Source: CAYRGG01 sp964423745 (GTDB lineage: Bacteria; Pseudomonadota; Gammaproteobacteria; Competibacterales; Competibacteraceae). Taken from it: DNA of 64,000 bases. The DNA lies in the NCBI GenBank assembly GCA_964423745.1, contig CAYRGG010000015.1, positions 19,665 to 83,664 of the forward strand. Reading direction: 5' to 3'. Position 1 is the stretch's first letter; each line of letters begins with the position of its first letter. The notes beneath the pieces are model-generated. The model was not told the origin of the DNA, did no database searches, and saw nothing but the letters and a program-made list of their open reading frames with translations. A program made the translations under genes and the position numbers. This document shows positions 1 to 10,239 of this stretch, one piece after another.

Positions 1-915
1 ATCATCACCTACTGTGGTTACTTTCCAGCCGTCAAAGGCTTTTGGCGGAATCAGCATAGCGAAATTGGTTTTACCACAAGCGCTGGGAAAAGCCGCCGCT
101 ACGTAGGTTTTTTCACCCTTGGGCGACTCGACCCCAAGAATGAGCATGTGTTCAGCAAGCCAACCCTCATAGCGACTCATGCTGGAAGCAAGTCGTAGGG
201 CAAAACATTTCTTGCCTAACAAGGCATTACCGCCATAACCGCTACCAAACGACCAGATGGCCTTATCTTCCGGAAAATGGACGATGTACTTTTCCTTGTT
301 GCAGGGCCAAGCCACGTCTTTCTCGCCAGACTCTAAAGGCGCACCCACCGAATGCAGACATTCCACGAAGTCACTGTCTTCTTCCAGAAGATCCATGGCG
401 GCTCGACCCATACGGGTCATAATCCGCATATTGACAACCACGTAGGGGGAGTCGCTGATTTCCACACCAATTTGAGAGATCGGTGAACCCAGTGGCCCCA
501 TACTAAAGGGAATGACATATAGGGTGCGGCCACGCATGGACCCGTCAAACAGTTTATTTAACTTGGTCTTCATCTCAACTGGATTCATCCAGTTATTGGT
601 GGGTCCTGCGTCGTGTCTATGAAGGCTACAGATAAAAGTGCGGTCTTCTACCCGCGCCACGTCGCTGGGATCCGACAACGCCAAATAACTATTAGGACGC
701 TTTTCCTCATTGAGTTTTTTGAGGGTACCTGTTTCCACCATTTCGCCACAAAGACGATCATACTCTTCTTGAGAACCGTCACACCAATAAATACCCTCTG
801 GTTTTGTCAATGCGGCGATTTGTGCCACCCATTCTCGAAGCCTCTTATTTTTTACATAGGTCGGAAAAACCGGTTCTACCTTTTCAATTTGGGTTACATT
901 TGCTTGATACGTCAT
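1..915 (-). CDS. pckG: Phosphoenolpyruvate carboxykinase (GTP), N-terminal part, cut by window edge
   Basis: This is the first 305 codons of a GTP-dependent PEP carboxykinase, which interconverts oxaloacetate and PEP with GTP at the entry to gluconeogenesis. The frame is open from an ATG at 913-915 to the window edge, about half the family's usual ~600 residues. The GTP-family P-loop [15 protein letters not shown] is read near residues 284-298. ATP-type enzymes have a different P-loop, so the GTP class is clear. The start has GGAG eight bases upstream. Most well-known gammaproteobacteria carry the unrelated ATP-type pckA, so the GTP type is a mild lineage marker. No promoter could be assigned in the gap upstream. 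Confidence 0.95.
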   Translation of the reverse strand, partial: MTYQANVTQIEKVEPVFPTYVKNKRLREWVAQIAALTKPEGIYWCDGSQEEYDRLCGEMVETGTLKKLNEEKRPNSYLALSDPSDVARVEDRTFICSLHRHDAGPTNNWMNPVEMKTKLNKLFDGSMRGRTLYVIPFSMGPLGSPISQIGVEISDSPYVVVNMRIMTRMGRAAMDLLEEDSDFVECLHSVGAPLESGEKDVAWPCNKEKYIVHFPEDKAIWSFGSGYGGNALLGKKCFALRLASSMSRYEGWLAEHMLILGVESPKGEKTYVAAAFPSACGKTNFAMLIPPKAFDGWKVTTVGDD

Positions 916-1262
916 AGGCTTCACTCCGACTTGGATTAAAAAAACCTGGAACTTCACATCCCTACGAAGTGCCGTGGGCATACTGGGATGCGGACAAATA
1001 ACCTTATTGAATTAGGCATATCCGCAATCATTTTGGAACCGGCCAGTTGGGCTCCAGTTGACAAAAAGCGAGTTATTATAGCTTGTCTAGCAGGAGTACG
1101 TATACGTTGACAAAGTAACTCAACTTACATACCGGAAATTTAAAAACCAAACGTTGTTAATAGAATATTGCTATGATCTAGCGCAATCGCCAAAAGATCT
1201 TATAACAATTGCTGATAACAACTCATCAAACAGGTATTTGGAAGTGCTCGCTTTTTAATAAT
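916..1262. other. 347-bp intergenic gap between epmA and pckG
   Basis: Non-coding stretch between the 3' end of epmA and the 5' end of pckG, both on the minus strand. It must hold the pckG leader and probably its promoter. I see no convincing -35/-10 pair for pckG and no strong hairpin with a T-tract for epmA. Two plus-strand TTGACA hexamers (1058-1063 and 1107-1112) lack a suitable -10 and face no gene. No RNA gene is recognised. Confidence 0.6.
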
Positions 1263-2258
1263 TCACGCCCGTTGCAGAGGAAAAGCAATGACATCCTGAA
1301 TGGTAGATTTACTCGCCATAATCATCAGTAGCCGGTCTAATCCCAACGCTACACCGGCACAATCCGGCAACCCGCTTTTTAGCGCTGTAAGAAAACGGTG
1401 ATCTATTGGCAAGCTAGGCAGGCCATGGGCAACATGACGCTGGTTATTGTCTCGCAAACGGCGATACTGCTCGTCAGCATCCGTTAATTCATGAAACCCA
1501 TTGGCCAGCTCGATACCTTGTACGTACAACTCAAAGCGCTCAGCGACAGGTGGATTACCAGGACGTACCTTCGCTAAAGCAGCTTGAGTCGCTGGATAGT
1601 CGTAGATAAAGGTTAGCCGTTTGCGCCCTAAGTGCGGTTCTATACAGTGGCTCAACAACAAATCCAGCCAGGGATTGGGGTCGTTCATTGGCATATCGGT
1701 AGGTGGCTGTAAATCCTGGGTCCTGGCACAGGCCATGAGTTCTGCAACACTACTTTGGTGTACATTTAACCCCAGATAATGTTGAAAAATATCACGATAA
1801 CTCAACCGTTCCACAGGTTCACTGAGTACCTCCTTGCCCAGCAGCGCTGTCACCAGGTCTGTTACCTCATCCATCAACTGGTGATGGTCAAACTCAACCC
1901 GATACCATTCTAAAAGGGTAAATTCTGGATTGTGGTAACGTCCTGATTCACCATTACGAAATACCTTAGCGATTTGGTAAATACTACCGCTCCCGGCGGC
2001 GAGCAGACGTTTCATAGGTAGTTCTGGCGAGGTATGTAGATATAACGTCTGAGCGTTGCTTAAACCAGGTTTTTCATAAGCCGCCACAAACGTTTCCAGA
2101 TGAGGCTCGGCATTGGCTGCCATCGAGAGCACCGGTGTATCCACCTCTAATACATCACGGATAGAAAAAAAATCCCGTATCTGGGCCAACAGACGCGCAC
2201 GCAGTTTGATGGTATCCAGGGTTGCGCTGGGTAACCAGTCATCCATCAGCATCGTCAT
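1263..2258 (-). CDS. epmA: Elongation factor P--(R)-beta-lysine ligase EpmA (GenX/PoxA)
   Basis: EpmA is a truncated lysyl-tRNA synthetase paralogue that attaches (R)-beta-lysine to a conserved lysine of EF-P, helping ribosomes through polyproline stretches. The 331 residues match the short EpmA length and lack the N-terminal anticodon-binding domain of LysRS. Class II aminoacyl-tRNA synthetase motifs are visible: TSPELPMKRLLAAG, FRNGESGRYHNPEFTLLEWYR near residues 100-120 (motif 2), and ALGLDRLLMI near the C-terminus (motif 3). It lies 24 bp downstream of efp on the same strand, so the two are probably co-transcribed. The start is uncertain between Met1, Met3 and Met5. Confidence 0.95.
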   Translation of the reverse strand: MTMLMDDWLPSATLDTIKLRARLLAQIRDFFSIRDVLEVDTPVLSMAANAEPHLETFVAAYEKPGLSNAQTLYLHTSPELPMKRLLAAGSGSIYQIAKVFRNGESGRYHNPEFTLLEWYRVEFDHHQLMDEVTDLVTALLGKEVLSEPVERLSYRDIFQHYLGLNVHQSSVAELMACARTQDLQPPTDMPMNDPNPWLDLLLSHCIEPHLGRKRLTFIYDYPATQAALAKVRPGNPPVAERFELYVQGIELANGFHELTDADEQYRRLRDNNQRHVAHGLPSLPIDHRFLTALKSGLPDCAGVALGLDRLLMIMASKSTIQDVIAFPLQRA

Positions 2259-2282
2259 GGGAAAATTTTATGGGTTATGGGT

Positions 2283-2852
2283 CTATTCCTTAGCGCGAGA
2301 CACATAGGCACCGGTGCGGGTATCGACTTTTATAACTTCGTCGGTTTGTACAAACAGCGGTACACGGACCACGGCGCCTGTTTCCAAGGTAGCGGGTTTA
2401 GTGCCACCCCCTGAGGTATCTCCCTTGACGCCAGGATCGGTTTCCGTGATGGTCATAGTTACAAAATTGGGTGGCGTCACGGTCAAAGGCGTACCGTTCC
2501 ACAGGATTAACTGACAAACATCTTGTTCCTTGAGCCACTTAGCGTTATCCCCCAGGGCATTGGCGTCCGCGCCAATTTGTTCAAACGTGGTTTGATCCAT
2601 AAAATACCAGAAGTCGCCATCGGTATAGAGATACTGCATAGCCACTTCCACCACATCGGCAGCCTCGACACTGTCACCGGATTTAAATGTGCGTTCCACA
2701 ACGCGATTGGTTTTCAGATTGCGAACTTTGACGCGACTAAAGGCTTGCCCTTTGCCCGGTTTTACAAACTCATTTTCAACAATGACATAAGGATCCCCAT
2801 CTAACATGATCCTTAGTCCACTTTTAAATTCACTGGTACTATAAGTTGCCAT
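2283..2852 (-). CDS. efp: Translation elongation factor P
   Basis: EF-P binds the ribosome between the P and E sites and promotes peptide-bond formation at polyproline motifs. The 189 residues match the family. The modification site is intact: Lys34 in KPGKGQAF, the lysine that EpmA modifies in Escherichia coli. The three-beta-barrel (KOW-like, OB, C-terminal OB) protein is complete. The ATG at 2850-2852 has GAGGTG about seven bases upstream. It is followed by epmA on the same strand and faces epmB head to head, so substrate, ligase and aminomutase lie within 2.6 kb. A TATAAT element lies 18-23 bases before the start codon. Confidence 0.98.
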   Translation of the reverse strand: MATYSTSEFKSGLRIMLDGDPYVIVENEFVKPGKGQAFSRVKVRNLKTNRVVERTFKSGDSVEAADVVEVAMQYLYTDGDFWYFMDQTTFEQIGADANALGDNAKWLKEQDVCQLILWNGTPLTVTPPNFVTMTITETDPGVKGDTSGGGTKPATLETGAVVRVPLFVQTDEVIKVDTRTGAYVSRAKE

Positions 2853-2869
2853 ATCAATTACACCTCAAC

Positions 2870-2877
2870 ATTATAAA
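2870..2877. promoter_or_regulatory. Overlapping -10 elements in the 26-bp efp/epmB divergent gap
   Basis: Only 26 bp separate the efp and epmB start codons. On the minus strand a perfect TATAAT (2870-2875) has a weak -35-like TTGGGG 16 bp upstream (2892-2897), giving efp a leader of roughly ten bases. On the plus strand TATAAA (2872-2877) sits one base before the epmB ATG. The efp assignment is reasonable. An epmB promoter here would imply a leaderless or nearly leaderless mRNA and is speculative. Confidence 0.45.
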
Positions 2878-2878
2878 T

Positions 2879-3886
2879 ATGCCCATCATATCCCCAAGCA
2901 CTCAGCCGCGTCAGGTAGCACACTGGCAAACGGAATTGGCTCAGGCGATTACTGATCCTGCAGAACTGTGCAAACGTTTACAGTTAGATCCTGCCCTACT
3001 ACCTGAAGCCCGGCGTGCAGCTGCTCTGTTTCCATTGCGGGTACCCCGGGGTTTTGTGACGCGTATGCGTATAGGCGATCCTTATGATCCTTTGCTGTTA
3101 CAGGTTTTGCCATTACACAACGAGCTTACTGCAACTCCCGGTTTTACCACAGATCCGGTGGGTGAACGACAGGCTGTGGAAGCACCAGGTTTGCTGCATA
3201 AATATGCAGGACGGGCATTACTCATTACCACCGGCGCCTGCGCTGTCCATTGCCGCTATTGCTTTCGTCGCGAGTTTCCCTATGCTGATTTTAAAGGCGG
3301 CGATTGGAGCAACGCATTAGCGTATTTAGCCGATAACACCAGTATTAATGAAGTTATTCTCAGTGGCGGCGATCCTTTGACGCTATCCAATCGACGCCTC
3401 CATGCCCTTATCACGGCGCTTTCCTCCATTACCCATGTAGAGCACTTGCGCATTCATACTCGCCAGCCCATTGTATTGCCGGAACGGATAGAACCTGAGT
3501 TGATTGCTCTGCTAACGAGTACGCGTTTTAAACCGGTTATTGTACTCCATGCCAATCACCCCCGCGAACTCGACGCAACGGTAAGCACTGCGTTGCAACA
3601 ACTCAACACAGCAGGTATGGTTCTTTTTAATCAAACGGTGCTCCTTAAAGGTATTAATGATTCTGCCGATATACTGATTAAGTTAAGTCAAACCCTGTTT
3701 AGAAACCGTGTTATACCCTATTATTTGCATGTACTGGATAAAGTGCGAGGCACAGCGCATTTTTTAGTCCATGAGCAAACTGCGCTAGAATTTATAAAGG
3801 CAATGCGTCATCAACTTCCCGGTTACCTGGTGCCCCGTTTGGTACGCGAAGAAGCAGGCAAACTCGCTAAAGTTCCGGTTGTTTAG
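2879..3886 (+). CDS. epmB: EF-P beta-lysylation protein EpmB (lysine 2,3-aminomutase family)
   Basis: EpmB is a radical SAM, PLP-dependent aminomutase that turns L-lysine into (R)-beta-lysine for EpmA to attach to EF-P. The iron-sulfur motif CAVHCRYCF (CxxxCxxC, Cys121/125/128) and the SGGDPL motif are present. The 335-residue length from ATG 2879 matches EpmB, which lacks the C-terminal tetramerisation region of clostridial aminomutases. An in-frame TTG at 2846 would extend it into efp, so the ATG is preferred. No clear Shine-Dalgarno sequence precedes it. It is divergent from efp-epmA and completes the modification pathway. Confidence 0.95.
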   Translation: MPIISPSTQPRQVAHWQTELAQAITDPAELCKRLQLDPALLPEARRAAALFPLRVPRGFVTRMRIGDPYDPLLLQVLPLHNELTATPGFTTDPVGERQAVEAPGLLHKYAGRALLITTGACAVHCRYCFRREFPYADFKGGDWSNALAYLADNTSINEVILSGGDPLTLSNRRLHALITALSSITHVEHLRIHTRQPIVLPERIEPELIALLTSTRFKPVIVLHANHPRELDATVSTALQQLNTAGMVLFNQTVLLKGINDSADILIKLSQTLFRNRVIPYYLHVLDKVRGTAHFLVHEQTALEFIKAMRHQLPGYLVPRLVREEAGKLAKVPVV

Positions 3887-3934
3887 GTTAATTTATTTAT
3901 GATTATTTTTTCGACGGCAAAGGATTGATAGGAC

Positions 3935-6031
3935 GTGTCCGAGCAGTCTTTAGTGAATCTGCTGGTGATAGACCACCAGCCCGACAATGTGGATCACATC
4001 GTGCAAACCTTGCAAACCGCTGGTTATGTGGTGCAGGTTTATCATGCTACGCAGGAAGAAGAAATCCGCAATTACATCGATTATAAACCTCTAGATATCA
4101 TCATGGCGCATTTAGGGGAGAACTTACCGACAGTGGCGCAAGTGCATGGGTGGGTCACCCAAGCTGCCAATGATATTCCCATCATTGCCCTTATGGATGA
4201 GGAGAAGAGTCAAAACCCCGCCGAACTGTTGCGCAATGGCGCTGATAATGTGGGGGATTTGAGGGAACCTGACCGTCTTGTGGTGGAGGTAGACAAAGAA
4301 ATTGAGCATTTAAAACTGCGTAAACAAGTCCGTTCTCAGGAAATTCGTCTTCAAGAAAGCGAGCAGCGCAGCCGCAATCTATTGGATAGCGCCGGCGATG
4401 GCATCGCTTATCTTCACGAGGGAGCTCATATTTATGCTAATCCGGCTTATTTAAAGCTGTTTGGTTTTGCTGACGAAAGCGAAATAGAAGGCGTGGCCTT
4501 AATGGATCTGGTCATTCCACCCCATCACGATAAACTAAAACGCTTTTTACGCGCTAGCATTAGATCCGGCAAAGTCGAAGAGTCTCTCGAATTAACGGGT
4601 ATGGATCGCAAAAAACGACCCTTTCCCATAAAGATGGATTGTCAACCCACACGGGTCAATGATGAACCTTGTCTGCAAATGGTTATTCACAACTCTATTG
4701 AACAACAACATTACCAGAAACAGATTCGTGAATTAACCAAGCGAGACACCCTCACGGGACTTTATAACCGCAAGTTTTTTACCGAACATCTGAATAAAAT
4801 TCAGTCGGGGGAACTTCCTACCGGCGGAGGGTTGCTCTATATCCTTATCACAGAACAACGTAAGATTTCTAATCAGTTGGGGTTGGAGGCCGCTGATCAG
4901 CTACTGTCTGATCTGGGCCAGCGTTTACAACAACTGGTTCCTTCCCAAGCCTTGGTAGGCCATTTGTTTGACGCTGTGTTTGCTGTCTATCTGTCTGAAA
5001 CAACTCGAGAAAATATTTTAGAACTCGGCCAACAAATTCGCGAAGCCATCAACACCCATGTTTCCCATACTGCCCAGCAACTAATTTCCACTAGCGCCTG
5101 TATAGGTATTTGTCTTATTCAAGACCGGCGCGAAAACGCAACCCAAATACTTAGCAACGCCGATCAAGCCTGTGAAAATGCCCGCCAAAAAGGCGGCGAT
5201 GGGGTTGAGCTTTACAGACCGCCTGACAGTCGATCCTCCCTCGCTAAGCAAGAAGATGAACACCTTATACTACTTCGGGATGCTATTTCCCAAGAACGCA
5301 TGGAGCTGGCTTACCAAGCCATTGCCAGCTTTCAAGGCAATACCTTAGAACGTTATAAGTTGCATTTGTGTCTTCTCGACGAAGAACGTTCGCCCCTTTC
5401 CCTGGATATGCTAGGTCAGGTAGCAGAAAGCTTTGGCTTGATGCAACAGCTGGACAAATGGGCGATTATTCACAGTTTGAAAGATCTGGCTGCTTACAAT
5501 AACCAGCAGGATGACAAATCCGCCACGCTATTCATGCGGATTTCCGCCAATTCGGTGACTGATATTGATTTTTGCGACTGGCTAGAGCGTCGCCTGAAAG
5601 ATGAAGATTTACCGGGAAAGGCATTGGTTATCGAAATTACCGAAACCTGTGTTGAGAAATTTTTTAAGGAAGCGCAAACATTGCGTAACAAATTGCAAGC
5701 TATGGGTTGTGGCTTCACCCTCTCCCATTTTGGCGGTAAAACCCATTCTGAACGACTTATGATTCATCTAAAACCTGATTATATTAAGCTCGATATTACT
5801 TTAATCGAAAAACTTGCCGAAGCCGAAGGTGAGGATGACGATGCCCGTGCGGGGTTAGCTAAGCTTGCTGAAAAAGCCCAAGAAATGAACATCCTAGTGG
5901 TGGCAGCGGATGTATCCACCGCTTTTCAAATGGCTAGTATTTGGCAATTTGGCGTCAGCCTTGTCTATGGCAATATGGTTCAAGAAGCTACTCCAAAAAT
6001 GGCTTTTGACTTTCAACAGTTTGCTGGTTGA
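3935..6031 (+). CDS. fimX: FimX-like REC-PAS-GGDEF-EAL protein with degenerate catalytic sites
   Basis: The 698-residue length and domain order match Pseudomonas FimX, a polar c-di-GMP receptor that promotes type IV pilus assembly and twitching. In order: receiver-like domain (~1-130), PAS (~145-265, with IAYLHEGAHIYANPAYLKLFG closely resembling FimX), GGDEF (~270-430) and EAL (~445-695). The receiver has His where the phospho-Asp is expected (DIIMAH). The GGDEF signature reads GHLFDAVF. The EAL position reads KLHLCL. It is therefore probably a sensor or receptor, not an active cyclase or phosphodiesterase. The start is GTG with AAGGA ten bases upstream, 48 bp after epmB. FimV is encoded 49 kb away. 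Confidence 0.85.
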   Translation: MSEQSLVNLLVIDHQPDNVDHIVQTLQTAGYVVQVYHATQEEEIRNYIDYKPLDIIMAHLGENLPTVAQVHGWVTQAANDIPIIALMDEEKSQNPAELLRNGADNVGDLREPDRLVVEVDKEIEHLKLRKQVRSQEIRLQESEQRSRNLLDSAGDGIAYLHEGAHIYANPAYLKLFGFADESEIEGVALMDLVIPPHHDKLKRFLRASIRSGKVEESLELTGMDRKKRPFPIKMDCQPTRVNDEPCLQMVIHNSIEQQHYQKQIRELTKRDTLTGLYNRKFFTEHLNKIQSGELPTGGGLLYILITEQRKISNQLGLEAADQLLSDLGQRLQQLVPSQALVGHLFDAVFAVYLSETTRENILELGQQIREAINTHVSHTAQQLISTSACIGICLIQDRRENATQILSNADQACENARQKGGDGVELYRPPDSRSSLAKQEDEHLILLRDAISQERMELAYQAIASFQGNTLERYKLHLCLLDEERSPLSLDMLGQVAESFGLMQQLDKWAIIHSLKDLAAYNNQQDDKSATLFMRISANSVTDIDFCDWLERRLKDEDLPGKALVIEITETCVEKFFKEAQTLRNKLQAMGCGFTLSHFGGKTHSERLMIHLKPDYIKLDITLIEKLAEAEGEDDDARAGLAKLAEKAQEMNILVVAADVSTAFQMASIWQFGVSLVYGNMVQEATPKMAFDFQQFAG

Positions 6032-6063
6032 TTAATAGTCAGCCCTTTGCAGGCTTTACCCTA

Positions 6064-6993
<930 letters not shown>

Positions 6994-7062
6994 AGTGGTT
7001 TTCTCGCGACTCTACTTTAAAAAGTAAACTAGATTATTCAATGGGTTTGGGTGTTTAAAATT

Positions 7063-8091
7063 TCAAGCTTGCCTACTGCGGGTGATAAACATGGCGTCCC
7101 CATAGCTGAAAAAGCGATAACGTTGGGCAATCGCATGATGATAGGCGTGCATGACATGGTCATGACCGGCAAAGGCCGAGACTAGCATGAGCAGCGTAGA
7201 TTCCGGCAAATGAAAGTTGGTCACTAAGACATCGACGCAACGAAATTGATAACCTGGATAAATATACAGTTGGGTTTCACCGTGAAAAGGTTGGATATGA
7301 CCTGTCTGACACGCTGTTTCTAGACTGCGTAGAGTAGTCGTGCCCACCGCGATGACACGTCCCCCCCGGGCCTGGGTTGCCCGCACTTGGGCGCAAACCT
7401 CTTCGCTAACCTCAATGATTTCGCTATGTATGACATGATCTTCAATATGCTCAGTACGCATCGGTTGAAACGTACCCGCCCCCACATGCAAGGTGACAAA
7501 AGCTTTCTCGATGGACGCTAGACGGTCTAGTAAAGGCGCATCGAAATGCAGTCCTGCGGTGGGCGCCGCCACCGCACCAGGGCGCTGCCCATAAACGGTC
7601 TGATAGCGCTCTTGATCAGTGTCGTCAGCAGCCCGGACGATATACGGAGGTAAAGGCACCTGCCCGTAACGTTCTAAGATTTCCACCAGGGGTTGGTCAC
7701 TTTCAAAGCGTAATTCAAATAGTTCCTCCTGCCGACCCATAACCGTCACCATAACCTGGTCAGCCAGTATCATCTGGCTAGCCGGTTTAGGGGCTTTACT
7801 AGCCCGCACATGGGCGAAAACTTTTTGATCATCCAATAAACGCTCAATTAACACTTCAACATGGCCACCGCTTAGTTTGCGACCGTAAAGACGGGCGGGA
7901 ATAACCCGGGTGTCGTTAAACACCAAAAGGTCATTAGGCTCAAGCAATTCGGGCAACTCAGTAAACACCCGATCTTTTAGTGATCCGCTTATTCCATCTA
8001 ACACTAATAAACGGCTGGCGCTGCGTTTCTCGAGGGGATGTTGAGCAATCAGTTCTTGGGGGAGATGAAAAAAAAAGTCACGGCGTAACAT
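7063..8091 (-). CDS. queA: S-adenosylmethionine:tRNA ribosyltransferase-isomerase
   Basis: QueA transfers and isomerises the ribosyl group of SAM onto 7-aminomethyl-7-deazaguanine in tRNA, making epoxyqueuosine at the wobble position. The 342-residue protein starts [20 protein letters not shown], which is characteristic. Other family blocks are [32 protein letters not shown] and [19 protein letters not shown]. It is complete. No tgt, yajC or secDF follows here; htpX is the next gene on the strand, so the frequent queA-tgt-yajC linkage is absent. A tRNA gene lies upstream on the opposite strand. Confidence 0.97.
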   Translation of the reverse strand: MLRRDFFFHLPQELIAQHPLEKRSASRLLVLDGISGSLKDRVFTELPELLEPNDLLVFNDTRVIPARLYGRKLSGGHVEVLIERLLDDQKVFAHVRASKAPKPASQMILADQVMVTVMGRQEELFELRFESDQPLVEILERYGQVPLPPYIVRAADDTDQERYQTVYGQRPGAVAAPTAGLHFDAPLLDRLASIEKAFVTLHVGAGTFQPMRTEHIEDHVIHSEIIEVSEEVCAQVRATQARGGRVIAVGTTTLRSLETACQTGHIQPFHGETQLYIYPGYQFRCVDVLVTNFHLPESTLLMLVSAFAGHDHVMHAYHHAIAQRYRFFSYGDAMFITRSRQA

Positions 8092-8154
8092 AGAGAAAAT
8101 ATACCAATCTTGCTTAAGGGATAGGATTACTTATATCATTTATTATTATTGCGC

Positions 8155-8160
8155 TATACT
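8155..8160 (+). promoter_or_regulatory. Probable -10 element of the tRNA-Leu gene
   Basis: TATACT ends 15 bases before the mature tRNA 5' end, a usual distance for a stable-RNA promoter with a short leader. The -35 region 17-18 bp upstream (about 8131-8137, TTATAT) is a poor match. The call therefore rests on the -10 and its position only. Confidence 0.45.
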
Positions 8161-8175
8161 CATCCCATCAATTGA

Positions 8176-8261
8176 GCCGGGGTGGCGGAATGGTAGACGC
8201 AGTGGACTCAAAATCCACCGGGGGAAACCCCGTGAGAGTTCGAATCTCTCTCCCGGCACCA
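8176..8261 (+). tRNA. tRNA-Leu (anticodon CAA)
   Basis: An 86-nt class II tRNA with an encoded 3' CCA. The acceptor stem GCCGGGG pairs with TCCCGGC (one G-T pair), with discriminator A. The anticodon stem-loop is GTGGA-CTCAAAA-TCCAC, giving anticodon CAA, which reads UUG. A long variable arm (GGGGGAAACCCC region) and a T-loop GTTCGAATC are present. It stands alone, divergent from queA and convergent with the NRDE gene. A small hairpin CTTTG-AAG-CAAAG followed by a T-rich stretch just downstream (8264-8286) may end the transcript. tRNA genes are common integration sites, but no integrase or att repeat is seen. Confidence 0.97.
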
Positions 8262-8303
8262 CTTTGAAGCAAAGCACACTTTTTTCCGATGGCCTCACTC
8301 GAT

Positions 8304-9068
8304 TCAAGTTTTTGGCCATTGCATACGGAACTGCCGCACTTGCTTGTCGGCCCAGGTTTTCTCCGTGATTTCCACATGATTATTTATATCCACTTGTAAG
8401 ATCGTCGATGAACAGGTGCCATAGTGGGGACTTTCAATAAAAAGTGGCGACAACAGGCGTTCCCACTCTCGGGAAACCCCTGTACTAGGCAATTCCTCGT
8501 CAGCGGCCTGGGTGCGATCTTCTAATATCCCTAACAAGTCTTCTGTTTGTAGCGGCTTGTGGGCGTTTAAAAGTTGTTGCAGCCTAGATCGGCCCTTTTC
8601 TACTTTGGGCCACGGGGTGTTCAGCAGATGGTTACTTAATCCGTAATAACCGGGCGCTAACTGCTGAGGTCCCACGCTATGATAATTGGAGTAATAAAAC
8701 AAACTGTGAATGTTCCCCACTAACAGATTAAAACCGTTATAGCGATCTCCATAAGGCGCCAGCTGTTTTAAATAGTCCTGAGGTTCAGTCTGGCTAGTTA
8801 AAAATCGGCTAACCAGATCTCCACGGGAAGGGGCATCGGCCCGCACATGGTGAGGATCACGGTAATTGGTGATGGCCGCAAAGCGCCTGGTACGGGTTAC
8901 ACCCAACCAAGTACCGCCTGCCCGTAAATCCCGACCCGCCAATACATCAGGGGCATCGTTCCAAAACGCCATGGGCGCAGTCGGTCGTTCATAGAACTCA
9001 TCACGGTTTCCCACCATCACCAACTGATAACGGGGATGCGTTTGATAGGCAAATAGAATAAGGCACAT
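8304..9068 (-). CDS. NRDE (TANGO2-like) family protein
   Basis: The 254-residue protein begins MCLILFAYQTHPRYQLVMVG followed by NRDE at residues 22-25, the Asn-Arg-Asp-Glu signature of the family. Cys2 would be a candidate N-terminal nucleophile after Met removal. Further conserved pieces are FAITNYRDP, SRGDLVSRFL, FNLLVGN and YGTCSSTIL. Human TANGO2 belongs to the family, but the bacterial biochemical role is not settled. The gene ends 42 bp after the convergent tRNA-Leu. No functional partner is evident; the AmmeMemoRadiSam gene upstream lies on the same strand. Confidence 0.88.
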   Translation of the reverse strand: MCLILFAYQTHPRYQLVMVGNRDEFYERPTAPMAFWNDAPDVLAGRDLRAGGTWLGVTRTRRFAAITNYRDPHHVRADAPSRGDLVSRFLTSQTEPQDYLKQLAPYGDRYNGFNLLVGNIHSLFYYSNYHSVGPQQLAPGYYGLSNHLLNTPWPKVEKGRSRLQQLLNAHKPLQTEDLLGILEDRTQAADEELPSTGVSREWERLLSPLFIESPHYGTCSSTILQVDINNHVEITEKTWADKQVRQFRMQWPKT

Positions 9069-9144
9069 AAAAGCTATTTTAAGACGCTTTGCGATTTAGC
9101 CATCAGTCGACGGGTTGTACTTAACTATGACGCCAAATGCCATG

Positions 9145-10239
9145 TTAAACATAACTTCGTAACCGCACCGGCTGCCGCTGTGGCCCCCAATCACCGGGAT
9201 TCGCCTCAAATACCCCGGCGCACACACTACCACAAGTAGTGCAGCAACCATCAGGGGCAAGGTTCCAATCACTCAACTGATACCAATTACGACCGATTAA
9301 TTTCTGTCCACACTGGTGGCAATAGGTACTGCCCCCCGCCTCGTCGTATACATTGCCGGTGTAAACATAGCGAATGCCGTTTTCCAGCGCAATACGCCGC
9401 GCCCGGCTGAGGGTCTTGGGAGGTGTGTGGGTATGTTGCAACATCTTCCAGTCTGGATGAAAAGCCGTAAAGTGCATGGGCACCTCCTCCCCCAGATTTT
9501 CCACCACCCACTGGGTCATGGTTTGGAGTTCCTGATCGGAGTCATTCTCACCTGGAATCAATAAGGTAGTCAGCTCAAACCAGACGTTAGTTTCATGCTT
9601 TAAATAAAGCAATGTGTCGAGCACTGGCTGCAAATGGCCACCACAGGTCTTCCAATAAAACGTGTCTGTAAAGGCTTTTAGATCGACATTGGCGGCGTCC
9701 ATATAACGATAAAACTCTCGCCGTGGCTCATCGCAAATATAACCCGCAGTGACAGCAACGGATTTGATGCCATAATCGCGGCAGGCTTTCGCCACGTCGA
9801 TGGCGTACTCCATAAAGATCACCGGGTCATTATAGGTATACGCCACACTGCGACAACCCAGCTCATGGGCTACGCGAGCGATTTTCTCAGGGGATGCGGC
9901 GTCTGCCAGGGTATCGGTTTCACGGGATTTGCTCATATCCCAGTTCTGACAGAACTTACAGGCTAAATTACAACCCGCTGTACCAAAGGACAAGACAGGG
10001 GTGCCGGGCAAAAAGTGATTAAGAGGTTTTTTTTCGATGGGGTCTATGCAAAAACCGCTAGAACGGCCATAGGTTGTCAAGACGATTTGATCGTTATGAC
10101 AAGCGCGTACAAAGCAAAGACCCGCTTGGCCCTCTCGGAGTTTGCAAAGGCGGGGACAAACATCGCATTGGATACGTCCGTCTTCTAATTTATGCCAATG
10201 TTGGGTAGAGAATAACCTCTGTTGAATACTGGCGCTCAT
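9145..10239 (-). CDS. amrS: AmmeMemoRadiSam system radical SAM enzyme
   Basis: The 364-residue radical SAM protein carries the cluster motif GCNLACKFCQNWDMS (CxxxCxxC) near residues 87-95. It also has an N-terminal CDVCPRLCKL region and a C-terminal pair of CxxC motifs (YCHQCGQ; CCTTCGS) resembling a zinc ribbon. SFGTAGCNLACKFCQNW and AYTYNDPVIFMEYAID are typical of this family. Known gene context, repeated here, links it to Memo-like and AMMECR1-like proteins. The substrate is not established. AGGAGG lies nine bases before the ATG. It is divergent from the two partner genes, with about 190 bp between the start codons. Confidence 0.92.
   Translation of the reverse strand: MSASIQQRLFSTQHWHKLEDGRIQCDVCPRLCKLREGQAGLCFVRACHNDQIVLTTYGRSSGFCIDPIEKKPLNHFLPGTPVLSFGTAGCNLACKFCQNWDMSKSRETDTLADAASPEKIARVAHELGCRSVAYTYNDPVIFMEYAIDVAKACRDYGIKSVAVTAGYICDEPRREFYRYMDAANVDLKAFTDTFYWKTCGGHLQPVLDTLLYLKHETNVWFELTTLLIPGENDSDQELQTMTQWVVENLGEEVPMHFTAFHPDWKMLQHTHTPPKTLSRARRIALENGIRYVYTGNVYDEAGGSTYCHQCGQKLIGRNWYQLSDWNLAPDGCCTTCGSVCAGVFEANPGDWGPQRQPVRLRSYV

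Noticed and set aside
613..939. 108-codon plus-strand frame at the left end
   Set aside because: It lies wholly opposite the real pckG coding sequence and has no domain, ribosome-binding site or family resemblance.
1058..1112. Two plus-strand TTGACA hexamers in the pckG-epmA gap
   Set aside because: Neither has a good -10 at 16-18 bp, and no plus-strand gene lies downstream.
7013..7026. TACTTT-AA-AAAGTA palindrome between queA and htpX
   Set aside because: A short A/T-only palindrome without a GC stem or T-run; not convincing as a terminator or operator.
8176..8303. tRNA-Leu as an integration site
   Set aside because: No integrase gene and no duplicated tRNA 3' end were seen nearby.
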